In this document: in pieces, positions 35,930 through 46,914 of the stretch
Layout of the letters: each line of letters opens with the position of its first letter
Position numbering within the stretch: position 1 is the first letter of the stretch
DNA from: JACVRX01 sp963819885
Lineage (GTDB): Bacteria > Actinomycetota > Actinomycetes > Jiangellales > Jiangellaceae
Assembly (NCBI GenBank): GCA_963819885.1
Contig: CAWFXV010000016.1
Span: forward strand, 1-64,000
DNA: 64,000 nt
Reading direction: 5' to 3'
Position numbers and translations under genes: made by a program
The notes under the pieces: model-generated
Databases searched by the model: none
What the model saw: only the letters and a program-made list of their open reading frames with translations
Told to the model about the DNA's origin: nothing

Positions 35930-37420
35930 TCAGTATGCGCCCGTGCCCCGGATAACAACGCTCACGGTCTGCCACAGCAGGCGGAGGTCGGTCAAGAAGG
36001 TCCAGTTGTCGACGTATCGGAGATCGAGCCGGACTGTCTCATCCCAGTTAAGGCGTGGATCGTCCGCTGACCTGCCACAGCCCCGTCATCCCGGGCCGTA
36101 CGAGCAGCCGACGGTGCTCGAGCTTGCCATACTCCGCGACCTCGTCCGGCAGGGGTGGGCGCGGACCTACCAACGACATGTGGCCAAGCACCACGTTGAT
36201 CAGTTGCGGCAACTCGTCCATCGATGTCTTGCGCAACAGACTGACCCAGCCGAGTCACCCGCGGATCGTTCCGGAGTTTGAACATCAGTCCCGTCGTTCT
36301 CGTTCGAGCCAAGGAGGTCGTCGCGGAGATCGTCGGCGTTCGCGACCATGGTCCGGAACTTGAACATGGTGAACGGTCGGCCGCCGATTCCGATGCGGGT
36401 GTGCCGGTAGAAGGCTGGACCGCTGCTGGTCGCCCGAATTGCCACCCCGACGACGGTCATCGGCACTGCAAGTATCACCAGCAGGAAGGCAGCTGCGATC
36501 CGGTCGACGACGGCCTTGGCGAGGCGGCGCGGCCCGTGCCGAGGAACCGATCGCAGGTGCAGCAAGGTGACGATTCCGGCCCGGTCGAACGACATGCGAT
36601 GCGAGGCAATGTCGACCAGACCAGGTGCGGTCACCAGATCGATCCCTCGGTCATGCAGCGCCCAGGAAAGCGCACGCAGCCGATCACCGGAGAAGATCGA
36701 CGCCCCCACTACACAGATGGTGTCGGCGTTCAGCCGCTGCGCAACGTCGAGCACGGTGTCGACGGCCGCTCCCCCGCGAAGGCCATCCGCGTCGGCGTCG
36801 GGATCAATCCGGATTTCGGCCCCGACTGGGATGTCCTCGACGAGGGTGCCCCCTTCGGTGCACGCTCCGACCACCACCATCGGGTGGTCAGTGACCCGTG
36901 CGAGTTGGTCGACCAGCTCGGTGATCGCTTCGCCCCCACCGACAGCGACGACCCGTCGCATCCCAATACCAGCTCGTCTGAGGTAGCGCAGCCGCAGGGC
37001 AACGGCCCGCCGGGTCGCCCATCGATATCGCGAACACCAGGGGCGCGACGACCACGACGGTGGTCAGGGCGACCTCTCGCTCGAGGAGAGCGGACACCAC
37101 GGCGAACAACGCGACCAGCATGATCACGGCCCGCCCGATGAGTCGCTGGCTGTCGCGAGCGGTCATGCCCGCCTTGGTGTAGCAGCCGAGCGCAGCGAGC
37201 AGAACCGGCCACGCCAACGCCGCCCCGGACGGCCCGAAGAACACTGCCAGCGGGTGCGTCGTGGGGAAGATGAGCTGGCTGGCAGTCAACGCCACGATCA
37301 CGGCGAGCGTGTCGCCGGCGATGACCGCCGCTGCGAGCCATCGCGGCACGTGAACCCGTGGCCGCGCGCCGTCGCGGGCAACAGCTGCTGGCCCGTGTGG
37401 CGAGCCGCGAGAAACCCATG
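35930..37420 (-). pseudogene. Polyprenyl-phosphate sugar-1-phosphate transferase (WbaP/WcaJ-like), frameshifted
   Basis: Segments in order on the minus strand: an N-terminal membrane part (WLAAAVIAGDTLAVIVAL, PVLLAALGCYTKAGMTARDS); after a shift near 36990 RRVVAVGGGEAITELVDQLA and a CoA-binding-like domain; one TM (AAAFLLVILAVPMTVVGVAI); then the catalytic domain with FYRHTRIGIGGRPFTMFKFR. After shifts near 36270-36240 come SMDELPQLINVVLGHMSLVG, PRPPLPDEVAEYG and PGMTGLWQVSGR, and after a shift near 36055 the tail LNWDETVRLDLRYVDNWTF to the stop at 35930. It attaches the first sugar phosphate to the lipid carrier for exopolysaccharide. The start near 37400 is uncertain. Confidence 0.83.
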
Positions 37421-37495
37421 CGACGTCGCGTGCGTGCGCCAGCAGGGTCGTGACCGACCGCTGTCATCTTTCCCCCCAGGCCCTGCAACCCCCAG

Positions 37496-37522
37496 CCGCT
37501 GCGGGTTCCCGGCCCGCAGCGG
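37496..37522. terminator. 10-bp GC hairpin between divergent polysaccharide genes
   Basis: CCGCTGCGGG (37496-37505) pairs with CCCGCAGCGG (37513-37522) around seven bases. It lies in the divergent region between the sugar-phosphate transferase (minus) and the epimerase (plus). It could be a regulatory hairpin in a 5' leader rather than a terminator. Confidence 0.35.
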
Positions 37523-37737
37523 ATCCATCAGATCAGGGACTATACGCACCGCGCGGCCGCGCTCGCCATGTCCCCGGAAAGAAACGTGTTCGCGGCGTGT
37601 CCGAGCCCCGAGGAATGCAGGCCCGGGCTTCGCTGGACGACCCGATGTCGACGGATCTGACCACACCAGTTACCCTCGACCCGAGCGATCTGGTCTTGGG
37701 GGGCCAGGTACATCAGATCTACTTGGCGGGGGGCCAA

Positions 37738-38792
37738 TGCGTGTTCTCGTTGCGGGCGACCGCGGCTATCTCGGCGCCGTGATCGTCCCGTTTCTCCAGC
37801 AAGCCGGTCACGACGTCGTCGGGCTCGACGCGGGCTGGTATGACGGCTGCGATTTCGGCCCACCGCCGTCAGGCTACGAGCAGCGCACCGGCGACATCCG
37901 CGATGTTCACCCCGATGAGCTCGCCGGCCTGGACGCAGTCGTCAACCTTGCGGCCGTCTCCAACGACCCGGTGGGTGATTTGAACCCGGAGGCCACCTAC
38001 TCGGTGAACGCCGACGGTGCGATTCACCTCGGCCGGATGGCGAAGGCCGCCGGCGTCCCGAGGTACGTGTTCTCGTCGTCCTGCTCGCTCTACGGAGCCG
38101 CTGCCGACCGACGCGCCGTGCGCCGAGGACGCGCCGTTCAACCCAGTGACGCCGTACGGCGAGAGCAAGGTGCTGGCCGAGGCCGGGCTATCGGAGCTGG
38201 CCGACGACGACTTCAGCCCCACCTATCTGAGAAACGCGACGGCGTACGGATCCTCTCCCCGGCTGCGGGCCGACATCGTCGTCAACAACCTCACCGGCAT
38301 CGCCGTTCACCCGCGGCGAGGTCCGGCTGCAGAGCGACGGCAGCCCGTGGCGACCGCTGGTGCATGCCGAGGACATCGCACGCGCGTTCCTCGCTGTTCT
38401 CGAGGCGCCGCGCGACGGTCGTGCACAACCAGGCATTCAACGTCGGCCGCGACGAGGACGTCGTCCAGATCCGCGACATCGCCACGCTGGTCGCCGATGC
38501 ACTCGATGCGCCGGTCACCTTCGCTGCTGGCGCCGGCCCGGACAAGCGTGACTATCGAGTGGACTTCACCAAGATCAGGCAGATTGCCTTCCCGCCTTCA
38601 AACCGGAGTGGACCGTCGCGGACGGGATCGACGAGCTCGCCAGGGACATGCGACGGTTCGGCCTTTCCAGCTGAAGACTTCGAGGGCCCGCGCTACGTCC
38701 GGCTGGCCAAGATCCGGGAGCTCATGGCAGCCGGCCGGCTCGACGACGACCTGCGCATGCACTCCGCACCTGCTGTGGTGGGCAGACCATGA
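37738..38792 (+). pseudogene. NAD-dependent epimerase/dehydratase, frameshifted
   Basis: ATG 37738 with a GGGGGG tract upstream. Rossmann start MRVLVAGDRGYLGAVIVPFL, then AVVNLAAVSNDPVGDLNPEA and YVFSSSCSLYGA. A shift near 38100 gives APFNPVTPYGESKVLAEAGL with the catalytic YxxxK-like YGESK. Shifts near 38310 and 38415 give LVHAEDIARAFLAVLEAPRD and NQAFNVGRDEDVVQIRDIAT, and near 38600 the tail EGPRYVRLAKIRELMAAGRL to 38792. The stop overlaps the next gene by 4 bp (ATGA). Probably modifies a nucleotide-activated hexose for the surface glycan. At least four shifts. Confidence 0.8.
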
Positions 38793-40018
38793 TCACGCCG
38801 CGCTGCCGTCTGTGCTCGACCGAACTCACGCAGACCTTCGTCGACCTCGGCATGTCGCCGCCGTGCGAGAGCTACCTCAGCGCCGAGCAGCTCGATCAGG
38901 GCGAGATGTTCTATCCGCTGCACGTCCGGGTGTGTTCGGAGTGCCTGCTCGTCCAGCTGCCGGCATATATCCCAGCTGAGGACATCTTCAGTCACTACGC
39001 CTACTTCTCGTCGTACAGCGACTCGTGGGTCGCCCACGCGCAGTCGTTTCGTCGATTCGTCGATCAGCCGGCTGGGCTTGACGGGCGACTCGTTCGTCGT
39101 CGAGGTGGCCAGTAATGACGGTTACCTGCTTCAGCACGTCGTCGAGCGGGGTATCCGCGCCCTCGGTATCGAGCCGGCAAGCAACGTCGCCGAGGTGCGG
39201 TGACCGGGGGATCCCCACCGAGGTGCTGTTCCTCGGCGAGGAGGTAGGCAGCAAGATCGCCAGCGAGCACGGCCCGGCCGACTTGGTGGTCGCCAACAAT
39301 GTCTTCGCCCACGTGCCGGACATCGTGGACTTCGCCAAGGGGTTGCGGGCACTGGTCGCCGATGACGGATACGTCAGCATCGAGATCCCCCACCTGCAGC
39401 GACTGATCGACGGCCGACTGTACGACACGATCTACCACGAGCATTTCTCCTACTTGTCGCTCTTGACGACACAGCGGGTGCTGGCCGCCGCCGGGCTCAG
39501 CGTGGTCGACGTCGAAGAGCTCCCGACGCATGGTGGGTCGCTGCGAACCTGGTCGACGCCGATCGAGGCCGGGCAGGAACCGAGCACCGCTGTTGCGGAC
39601 GTGCTTGCCGCCGAAGCGGCAGCTGGTCTGAATACGCTGGCTGGGCACGCGGGCTTCGCCGGCGAGGTCGCCGGTGCGCGCAACGATCTCGTCGACTTCC
39701 TCGTGGAACGTTCTCGAGAAGGCGCTTCGGGTCGCCGGCTACGGCGCCCCGGGCAAGGGAAACACCCTGCTCAACCACGCCGGCGTTCGATCCGACCTAC
39801 TGGCGTTCACCGTCGACCGCAACCCGTTCAAGCATGGAAAGTACCTGCCCGGCACGCACATCCCGATCCATCCGGTCGAGCGGCTGGCCGAGGAACGGCC
39901 TGATTACGTGCTGATTCTCCCGTGGAATCTCAAGGCGGAGATCTCGGCGCAACTTTCCTATGTTCGCGAGTGGGGTGGGCAGCTCGTCGTGCCGCTGCCA
40001 ATGCTCGAGGTTTTTTGA
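38789..40018 (+). pseudogene. Sugar C-methyltransferase (TylC3/NovU-like), frameshifted
   Basis: N-terminal zinc-binding part with CRLCSTELTQTFVDLGMSPP and VCSECLLVQLP. After a shift near 39075 the SAM site VVEVASNDGYLLQHVVERGI, after another near 39200 PADLVVANNVFAHVPDIVDF, IYHEHFSYLSL and THGGSLRTW. After a shift near 39710 the C-terminal domain with VAGYGAPGKGNTLLNHAGV and LILPWNLKAEI to 40018. Domain order (zinc domain, methyltransferase, C-terminal Rossmann-like) is that of deoxysugar C-methyltransferases. It adds a branch methyl to a keto-sugar nucleotide. The paralogue at 48.5 kb is intact. Confidence 0.82.
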
Positions 40019-40041
40019 TCGGATCTGGGGGAGCTTCAACT

Positions 40042-40883
40042 ATGAAGGTAGTGCTCTTCTGCGGCGGCCTGGGCCTGCGCATGCGTTCGAGCGACGATTC
40101 CGCGCCCGAAGCCGATGATGCCGATCGGGCATCGGCCGGTGCTCTGGCACGTCATGCGCTATTACGCCCACTTCGGGCACACCGATTTCATCCTCTGCCT
40201 GGGATACGGCGCACGTGCGGTCAAGGACTATTTCCTGAACTACCACGAGACCCACTCCAACGACTTCGTCCTGACCAAGGGCGGGGAACACATCGAACTG
40301 CTCGGCAGCGACATCAGCGAGTGGAGCATCACCTTCATCGACACCGGCATCGACACCGCTATCGGTGAGCGGTTGCGGCGGGTGCGGCGATACCTCGACG
40401 ACGACGAGATCTTCCTGGCGAACTACGGCGACGTGCTGACCGATGCGCCGCTGAACGACATCATCGACGAAGTGGCGACAAGCGACGTGGCCGGCAGTCT
40501 GCTCGCCGTGCCGCCGCAGGACTCCTTCCACGTCGTCGACATCAACAGCGACGTCACGGATTACCGCATTTACGCCTGCGGCCGAGATGAACATGCGGAT
40601 CAACGGGGGCTACTTCGTGCTCAAGCAGGACATCTTCGAGTACCTGAACGAGGGCGAGGACCTCGTCATGAACGCGTGTGTACGCGCCGCCGAGGACGGT
40701 CGCATGCTCGCCATCCCGTACGACGGCTTCTGGGCCGCGATGGACACCCTGAAGGAGCGGTCGTGGCTGGAGGATCTCTACCGCACCGGTCGGAGCCCAT
40801 GGGCGGTCTGGCAAGAGCATTCGCCAACTGCTGGTCGCCGGATCGCCGCACTCGACGTCCCCGACATCAACGGAAGCCGCTAG
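40042..40883 (+). pseudogene. rfbF: Glucose-1-phosphate cytidylyltransferase-like nucleotidyltransferase (RfbF), frameshifted
   Basis: ATG 40042 with GGGGGAG upstream: MKVVLFCGGLGLRMRSSDD, then a shift near 40105 to MMPIGHRPVLWHVMRYYAHF, DFILCLGYGARAVKDYFLNY, and FLANYGDVLTDAPLNDIID with the metal-binding Asp. A second shift near 40580 leads to MNMRINGGYFVLKQDIFEYL, PYDGFWAAMDTLKERSWLED. Length, HxMxxY pattern and metal site match glucose-1-phosphate cytidylyltransferases, so the product would be CDP-glucose. The final stop abuts the GTG of the next gene. About 280 residues corrected. Confidence 0.8.
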
Positions 40884-41535
40884 GTGATCACGCTCCAGTT
40901 GCCGTCCGGCGCACTTGCGGATCGTCTGTCTCGGCGCACATCCCGACGACGTGGAAATTGGCTGTGGCGGGACCTTGCTCACCCTTGCGGAGTCGAGGGA
41001 CGTCCGTGCGGTCGTCGCCATTGCGACCGGCTCCGGAAGCCGGCACGACGAGGCGGTCAAGTCGACGGCGCGCTTCCTGCCCGGTGCGGATGCCGACGTA
41101 CGCATCATGGGCCTTCGCGACGGGTTCCTGCCCACCCACTGGGGTGCGGTAAAGGAAGCCTTGGAGCAGGTGTCGACGTCGATGACCGCCGACATCGTGT
41201 TCGCACCGCGCCCCGACGATGCCCATCAGGATCACCGCCTGATCGCAGAACTCGCACCGACCGTGTGGCGAGATGCCTTGGTGCTCCACTACGAGATCCC
41301 GAAATGGGACGGCGACCTCGGCAGAGTGAGCCACTATGTGGCGCTCGAGCCCGAGATTGCCCGCCGCAAGGTGGAACTTCTCCACGAGTGCTTCCCGTCG
41401 CAAGCGGGCCGCGACTGGTGGGATGACGAGACCTTCCTGTCATTGATGCGAATACGCGGAGTCGAGTGCAGGAGCCGATACGCCGAAGGGTTCACTGTGA
41501 CCAAAGCAGTGCTATTACTACGGGGGGATAGATAA
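40884..41535 (+). pseudogene. PIG-L family deacetylase, start region frameshifted
   Basis: Main frame from TTG 40915: RIVCLGAHPDDVEIGCGG carries the HPDD zinc motif, and PRPDDAHQDHRLIAELAP the second zinc His. It ends at 41535. GTG 40884, directly after the rfbF stop (TAGGTG), is a more natural start and gives VITLQLPSGAL, but it needs a one-base shift near 40917. The family removes acetyl groups from N-acetylglucosamine-type substrates, so it may deacetylate a sugar of the surface glycan. About 217 residues. Confidence 0.8.
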
Positions 41536-41611
41536 AAATGATGAATTCGCCAGGTTTGATGCGGCTCGTGCCATCGAGCCGACTGCGCCGACTCTAAGTT
41601 GCGCTCCGGCT

Positions 41612-42913
41612 TTGATTTCGCGTTTTACCGCCACCGGATTGCTGGCGGTCGGGTTGGCTGGGTCGTTGGTCGTAGGAAGCTGCGCAAGCGACGCTTCTCA
41701 ACCGCCGACACCATGCGAGCAGGCTATTGAGGCGTGTGCGACGAAGATTTCCGACGAACTACCGCCGGGAGTGACATTGCGAGAACCCGATGGCTCCTAT
41801 CCCGCCGGGCTCCCGAACGATCAGACGTTCTTTCCTCTCGGGGTGTGGCTCGAGACCGTTGTGGATAAAGCCGACGTCTTGCAGGACCGATCGATCGGAT
41901 TGAACCTCTATGTCGCGTTGGCTCTCGATCCCCTCACTGACCTCGACACGATCGAATCCAACGGGATGCACCTGCTCGTCCAGGCCGACGAGTGGTTGGG
42001 TGACCCGAGAGCCGATCATCCCGCCGTGGACGGTTGGCTGGTGTACGACGAGGCGGACCTCATGTACGGACCCGGCTGGGACGATTGGAATGGGGTCCAG
42101 GGGTGGAACACTTGCATCCCAACACAGGATGAGGGTGGCCACTGTGGCTACACCGTCATGGAGCACTTCAACGACCTGCTGCCCACTCGTGTGTTGCGCT
42201 ACGCAAATTACGGTTTCGGACTGGTCCGCTTCGAGTCCGACACGGAAGCCGACGTATTTATCAACGGTGGCTTCCAAGACGTCGTTTCGGCTGACGATTA
42301 CGCGTTCACCCGTCCAGATGCGGATGCCGGCGACCGCCGAGGAGCGTCCTACGGGTCAACGGTGGAGCGCATCCGTATGCTCGATGGGCTCGATGGCAAG
42401 AGACAGCCGGTGTGGGCCTTCGTCGAAGTCGGCCACCCCTTCAAAGAGGACGCAGCCCCGACGATCACCGCAGCTCAGGTGCGCTCTGCGGTGTGGCATT
42501 CCGTAATCGCCGGTGCGCGGGGGATCGTCTACTTCAACCACAGCTTTGGCGGATCGTGCCCGACCTCAAGTGTGCTGCGTACGCGGTGTGATTCGGAGAT
42601 GACGCCAGCCGTCGCCGATGTGAACTCGCAGATCACCGAGTTGGCCTCCGTATTGAACGGCCCGTTCGCGGACGGCTACATCACTGCGAAAGGACCAGCA
42701 AACGTGATGGCGAAACTTGGCCCCGACGGTGCGTGGTACGTCTTCGCCGGTGCTACGACGGCCGGTACAGAACGTAGCGAGGTGACGTTCACCGTCGCCG
42801 CCGGTTCTACTGTTGATGTCCTCTACGAGGATCGACAACTGACCGTAAAGGACGGGCAGTTTGTCGATGCACTTGCCGACGGAAACAGCGTTCATATCTA
42901 TCGGGTGACGTGA
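41612..42913 (+). CDS. Exported lipoprotein with putative TIM-barrel glycosidase fold, function unknown
   Basis: 433 residues from TTG 41612. Signal peptide with lipobox VVGSC, then PNDQTFFPLGVWLET, GLNLYVALALD, GWLVYDEADLMYG, VWAFVEVGHPF, AQVRSAVWHSVIAGARGIVY and FNHSFGG. Such alternating strand/helix blocks ending in WHSVIAGARGIVYF resemble the beta-galactosidase-like (GH42/GH5-type) barrel. The C-terminal part (GAWYVFAGATTAGTERSEVT) looks like a beta-sandwich. E and D residues in DEAD and FVEV are possible catalytic residues. Its stop overlaps the next gene (TGATG). Intact. I cannot assign a substrate. Confidence 0.6.
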   Translation: MISRFTATGLLAVGLAGSLVVGSCASDASQPPTPCEQAIEACATKISDELPPGVTLREPDGSYPAGLPNDQTFFPLGVWLETVVDKADVLQDRSIGLNLYVALALDPLTDLDTIESNGMHLLVQADEWLGDPRADHPAVDGWLVYDEADLMYGPGWDDWNGVQGWNTCIPTQDEGGHCGYTVMEHFNDLLPTRVLRYANYGFGLVRFESDTEADVFINGGFQDVVSADDYAFTRPDADAGDRRGASYGSTVERIRMLDGLDGKRQPVWAFVEVGHPFKEDAAPTITAAQVRSAVWHSVIAGARGIVYFNHSFGGSCPTSSVLRTRCDSEMTPAVADVNSQITELASVLNGPFADGYITAKGPANVMAKLGPDGAWYVFAGATTAGTERSEVTFTVAAGSTVDVLYEDRQLTVKDGQFVDALADGNSVHIYRVT

Positions 42914-45900
42914 TGGTGACGATGCGTGATGACATTGGGGCTGCGGTCCATGGCGACTTCCGCGAGCACCGGAGGTGGCTGGTTGGACTCCTGGTGATCC
43001 TGGTGCTTCTGACGCCCGGGCTCGTATCCGTCCCGCCAGCGGTGGCCGCGCCGCCTGCCGACTTCCAGACCTCGCTGGTGATCGGCGATGGCCTCGACGG
43101 CCCGTCCGGTTTCGAGATCGCACCGGACGGGCGGATCTTCATCCTTGAGCGCGCAGGGAAGATCAAGATAGTCAAGAACGGGCAGCTGCTGCCGACCCCG
43201 TTCGCCGACCTGCCGTCGGAGGATACGGGCGACCGCGGACTGATCGGCATCGCGTTTGACCCCGACTTCGGAGTGTCCAACCACTACGTCTACTTCTATT
43301 ACACCGGGCACGATCTGCTGAACCACTTAGTCCGGTTCAGTGCGGCGGCCGACGTCGGAACGGACGGTCCGTTCGAGCTGTTCCGGACCTCCTCGCCGTC
43401 CCAGCTTCTGCACGTCGGCGGGAGCATCCGGTTCGGACCGGATGGCAAGTTGTACTTCGCGGTAGGCGACAATGGCATATGGGCCGAATGCCCAGGATCT
43501 GAGCAATCCACATGGAAAGATCTTGCGAATCAACAAGGACGGCTCGGTCCCGGCCGACAACCCGTTCGTCGGACAACCCGGCAAGCTGGACGCGATCTGG
43601 GCCTACGGATTCCGCAACCCGTGGCGATTCCAATTCGACAGCGCCACTGGGGATCTCTATGGCGGCGACGTCGGCAACTTCAGCTGGGAGGAGATCAACC
43701 ACATCGTCAAGGGCGCTAACTATGGCTGGCCGATCCATGAAGGCATGTGCGCGTCCGCATGTACCGGCTACACCGACCCGATCCATGCTTATCCGCATGC
43801 AGGAGACAGCTCTGCGGTCACGGGCGGCCCGGTGTACCGCGCTGGAATGTTCCCGCCCGAGTACGCAGGCGACCTATTCTTCGCTGACTACGCCAAGGGG
43901 TTCATCAAGCATGCAGACCTCGACGCCAACGGTAATATCACCGCTGTGCACAGTTCGACGACCTAGCGGGAAGTGTGGTCGACCTGAAGGTCGCTCCTGA
44001 CGGCTCGCTGTACTACATCACCTACTACCCCGGTGCTCTATATCGCGTCACCTACAACACGGACTCGCACGTGCCTGTCGCCAACGCTTCGGCGGACGTC
44101 ACCAAAGGCGTCGAGCCGCTCACGGTGCACTTCTCCAGTGCGGGCAGCAGTGATCCGGACGACGACCCGCTGAGCTACAACTGGACGTTCGGCGACGGGA
44201 CGGCCAGCACGGAGGCAAACCCGACGAAGACCTACGCCGCGAAGGGCGTGTATACCGCGCGCCTCACCGTGTCGGCGGCCGGGGACCAGACCGCGGCGCA
44301 GCCGATCGTGATCCAGGTCGGGCTGCCGCCGGAGCTAACCGTTTCTGCGCCCACCGAAGGCCAGCTTTACCAGGCAGGCGACACGATCACCTACAACGCG
44401 TTCGCTCGTGACGCGGCGGGTTTCGACCTCGACGATGGGGACATCAAGACCGAGGTCAGGCTGCATCACGGCACCCATTTCCACCCGTTCGTCGGCCCAC
44501 TGACGGGTCGAGCTGGTTCGTTCACCATCCCGACGACCGGCGAGGCGTCGGCGGACACCTCCTACGAGATCAAGGTGACTGCGACCGACACCAACGGCCT
44601 GTCCGCTAGCAAATCGTGAACATCTTTCCGAGGAAGTCGGAGATCAGCCTGGCTACGTCACCAGCAGGCCTGGGGCTGATCGTCGACGGTGTGCCGGTCA
44701 GCACGCCGCGCATCGTTCACAGGTGTCGAGGGCTTCCAGCGGGAGCTGGCTGCGCCGAACGCCGCGGTCGCGCGGGACGGCACCGTGCTCCAGTTCGCCG
44801 GCTGGTCGGACGGCAAGAGCATCCGCCACGTCATCACAACACCGACGGCCGACACCACCTACACCGCGACATACCTGCCGTCGCAGCCGTTCACCGCGCA
44901 GTATTACGACAACACGACGTTCTCCGGAGCCCGGTACTGACCAGGCAGGATCCGAACATCAACTTCGTCTGGGGTGACGGTGCGCCCGACCCGGCCGTTC
45001 CCGCTGACGGCTTCTCGGTGCGCTGGACCAAGACCCAGCAGTTTGGCCCGGCCGGTACAAGTTCACGGCTGTTGCCGACGACGGTGTGCGACTCTACATC
45101 GACGGGAGGCGGGTGATCGGCCAATGGCATGGTCCGGCGAACACCGAGTTCAGCTCACATCGCCGAGCTTGGCGAAGGCAATGCACACGATCAAGATGGA
45201 CTACGTCGAGCGCGGCGGTGGACGCATTGGCCTCACTCGTTTGGGACAGCGTGCTCGACCAGCCGACCGACACCTACCGCGCGCAGTACTGGAACATGCA
45301 GCCGGGCGTCAACGAGATCCCAGGGACGAGTCCGGAGATCGCGCGCGACGAGGACGAGATCGACCACGACTGGGGCGAGGGTTCGCCGGGCGCGAGCATC
45401 CCAGCCAACCGGTTCGTCGGCCCGATGGACACGTACGATGAGCTTCGCCCCCGGCGACCACGAGTTTACGGTCATCGCCGACGACGGCGTGCGCCTGTAC
45501 GTCGACGGCGTGGCGGTGATCGACAAATGGATCGACCAGGCGCCGACCACATACCGCACGCATGCTGCCTCTGGACGGGGGTCCACACAAGTCGTGATGG
45601 AGTACTACGAGAACAGTGGCGGGGCGGTGGCCCGCTTGGCCCACGCCCGGTCGGGGATCCACCACCCACCGAGACCCCGTACCGCGCGGAGTACTGGAAC
45701 ACACCGGACGCGACAGGTGCGCCCAGCTATCCCGGTCGGCCCACCCGACCTCGAACGTGACGACGATACGCTCGACTTCGACTGGGGCGGCGGCTCGCCG
45801 GGCGCCGGGATCGCGGCGGACCGATTCGTGGCACGTTGGACGAAGACGGTGGCGCTCTCGGCTGGCTATACCGGTTCAGCGGGGCCCATGACGACGGAAT

Positions 45901-46883
45901 GCGGGCGTACATCGACAACCTGCCGGTGATTGACAATTGGACCACGGGCAACGTCGACTACAGCGTGGACAAGGTCGTGCTCGGCGGCACACACGAACTT
46001 CGCGTGGAGCATTTTGAGTCAGGCGGAGGAGCGCGAGCTGAGTTCTCCTACGACCGGATCGGTGACGTCGTGCCGGTCCGACGGAGGGTACGACGCCAAG
46101 TACTTCGCCAACCGAAACCTGGCGGACGCGCCCGTCATTGACCCGCGTGGATGACGCCATCGACTTCAACTGGGGTGGCGGCACGCCCGGTGACGGCATG
46201 CCCGCGGACAACTTCTCAGCCCGGTGGACCAAGTCGGTGACAGTGGAGGAGGAGGGTTCGTACAAGTTCACCGTGACCGCTGACGACGGCGTCCGGCTAT
46301 CGTGGACGGGGAGAAGGTGCTGGACAAGTGGATCCCGCAGAGTGCAACCACCTACACCATCGACTCGCCAGTTGACCGCAGGGCACGCACCAGGTCACGC
46401 TGGAGTACTTCGAGGCAGGCGGGGACGCGGTCGCGGAGTTCGGCTACGAGAGGACTTCCGAGCCGCCTCCGCCGCCGCCCCCGCCTCCTGAGCCGTTCGC
46501 TGCGGAGTACTTCGACAACAGTGCGCTCACCGGCAGTGGCGTGCTTACGCGAACGGACAACGCGATCGATTTCGACTGGGGCGAGGCTTCACCCGGCTCC
46601 GGCAGTTCCCTTCGACCGTTTCTCGGCGCGCTGGACGAGGACGAAGACCTACGCGGCGGGCACTTATCGGTTCAGCGTGACCGGTGACGACGGAATCCGT
46701 GTGCTGGTGGACGGCACGCAGGTCATCGACGGCTGGTTCTACCAGCCGCCAACCACGTATACCGCCGAAATCCCATTGTCGGACGGCCAGCACACCGTGA
46801 TCGTGGAGTATTTCGAACATACCGGCGGCGCCGTGGCCAGGTTCAGCGAGTTGAAGGTCGCTGATCCGCCACCTCCTGGTTAG
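42913..46883 (+). pseudogene. Giant secreted PQQ-dehydrogenase-like / PKD / PA14x5 protein, frameshifted
   Basis: Signal/anchor (WLVGLLVILVLLTPGLVSVP), then a propeller: ADFQTSLVIGDGLDGPSGFE, RIFILERAGKIKIVK, DRGLIGIAFDPDFGVSNHYV. After a shift near 43465 come IWAYGFRNPWRFQFDSATGD and NYGWPIHEG. A stop near 43966 precedes VVDLKVAPDGSLYYITYYPG. PKD domain (about 44070-44310) with LSYNWTFGDGTASTEANPTK. From 44620 to 46880 there are five PA14-like units, each with a D-D-x-[IL]-[DN]-[FH]-[DN]-W-G core and VTADDGVRL/ DGxxVIDxW strands; for example EDEIDHDWGEGSPGASIPAN and YRFSVTGDDGIRVLVDGTQV. A proline tract (46465-46490) precedes unit five. More than ten shifts. Likely an exported carbohydrate-binding or -oxidising protein. 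Confidence 0.72.
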
Positions 46884-46914
46884 TTCGGTGAGGCGATTCG
46901 TCGGAGTCCGGCTC

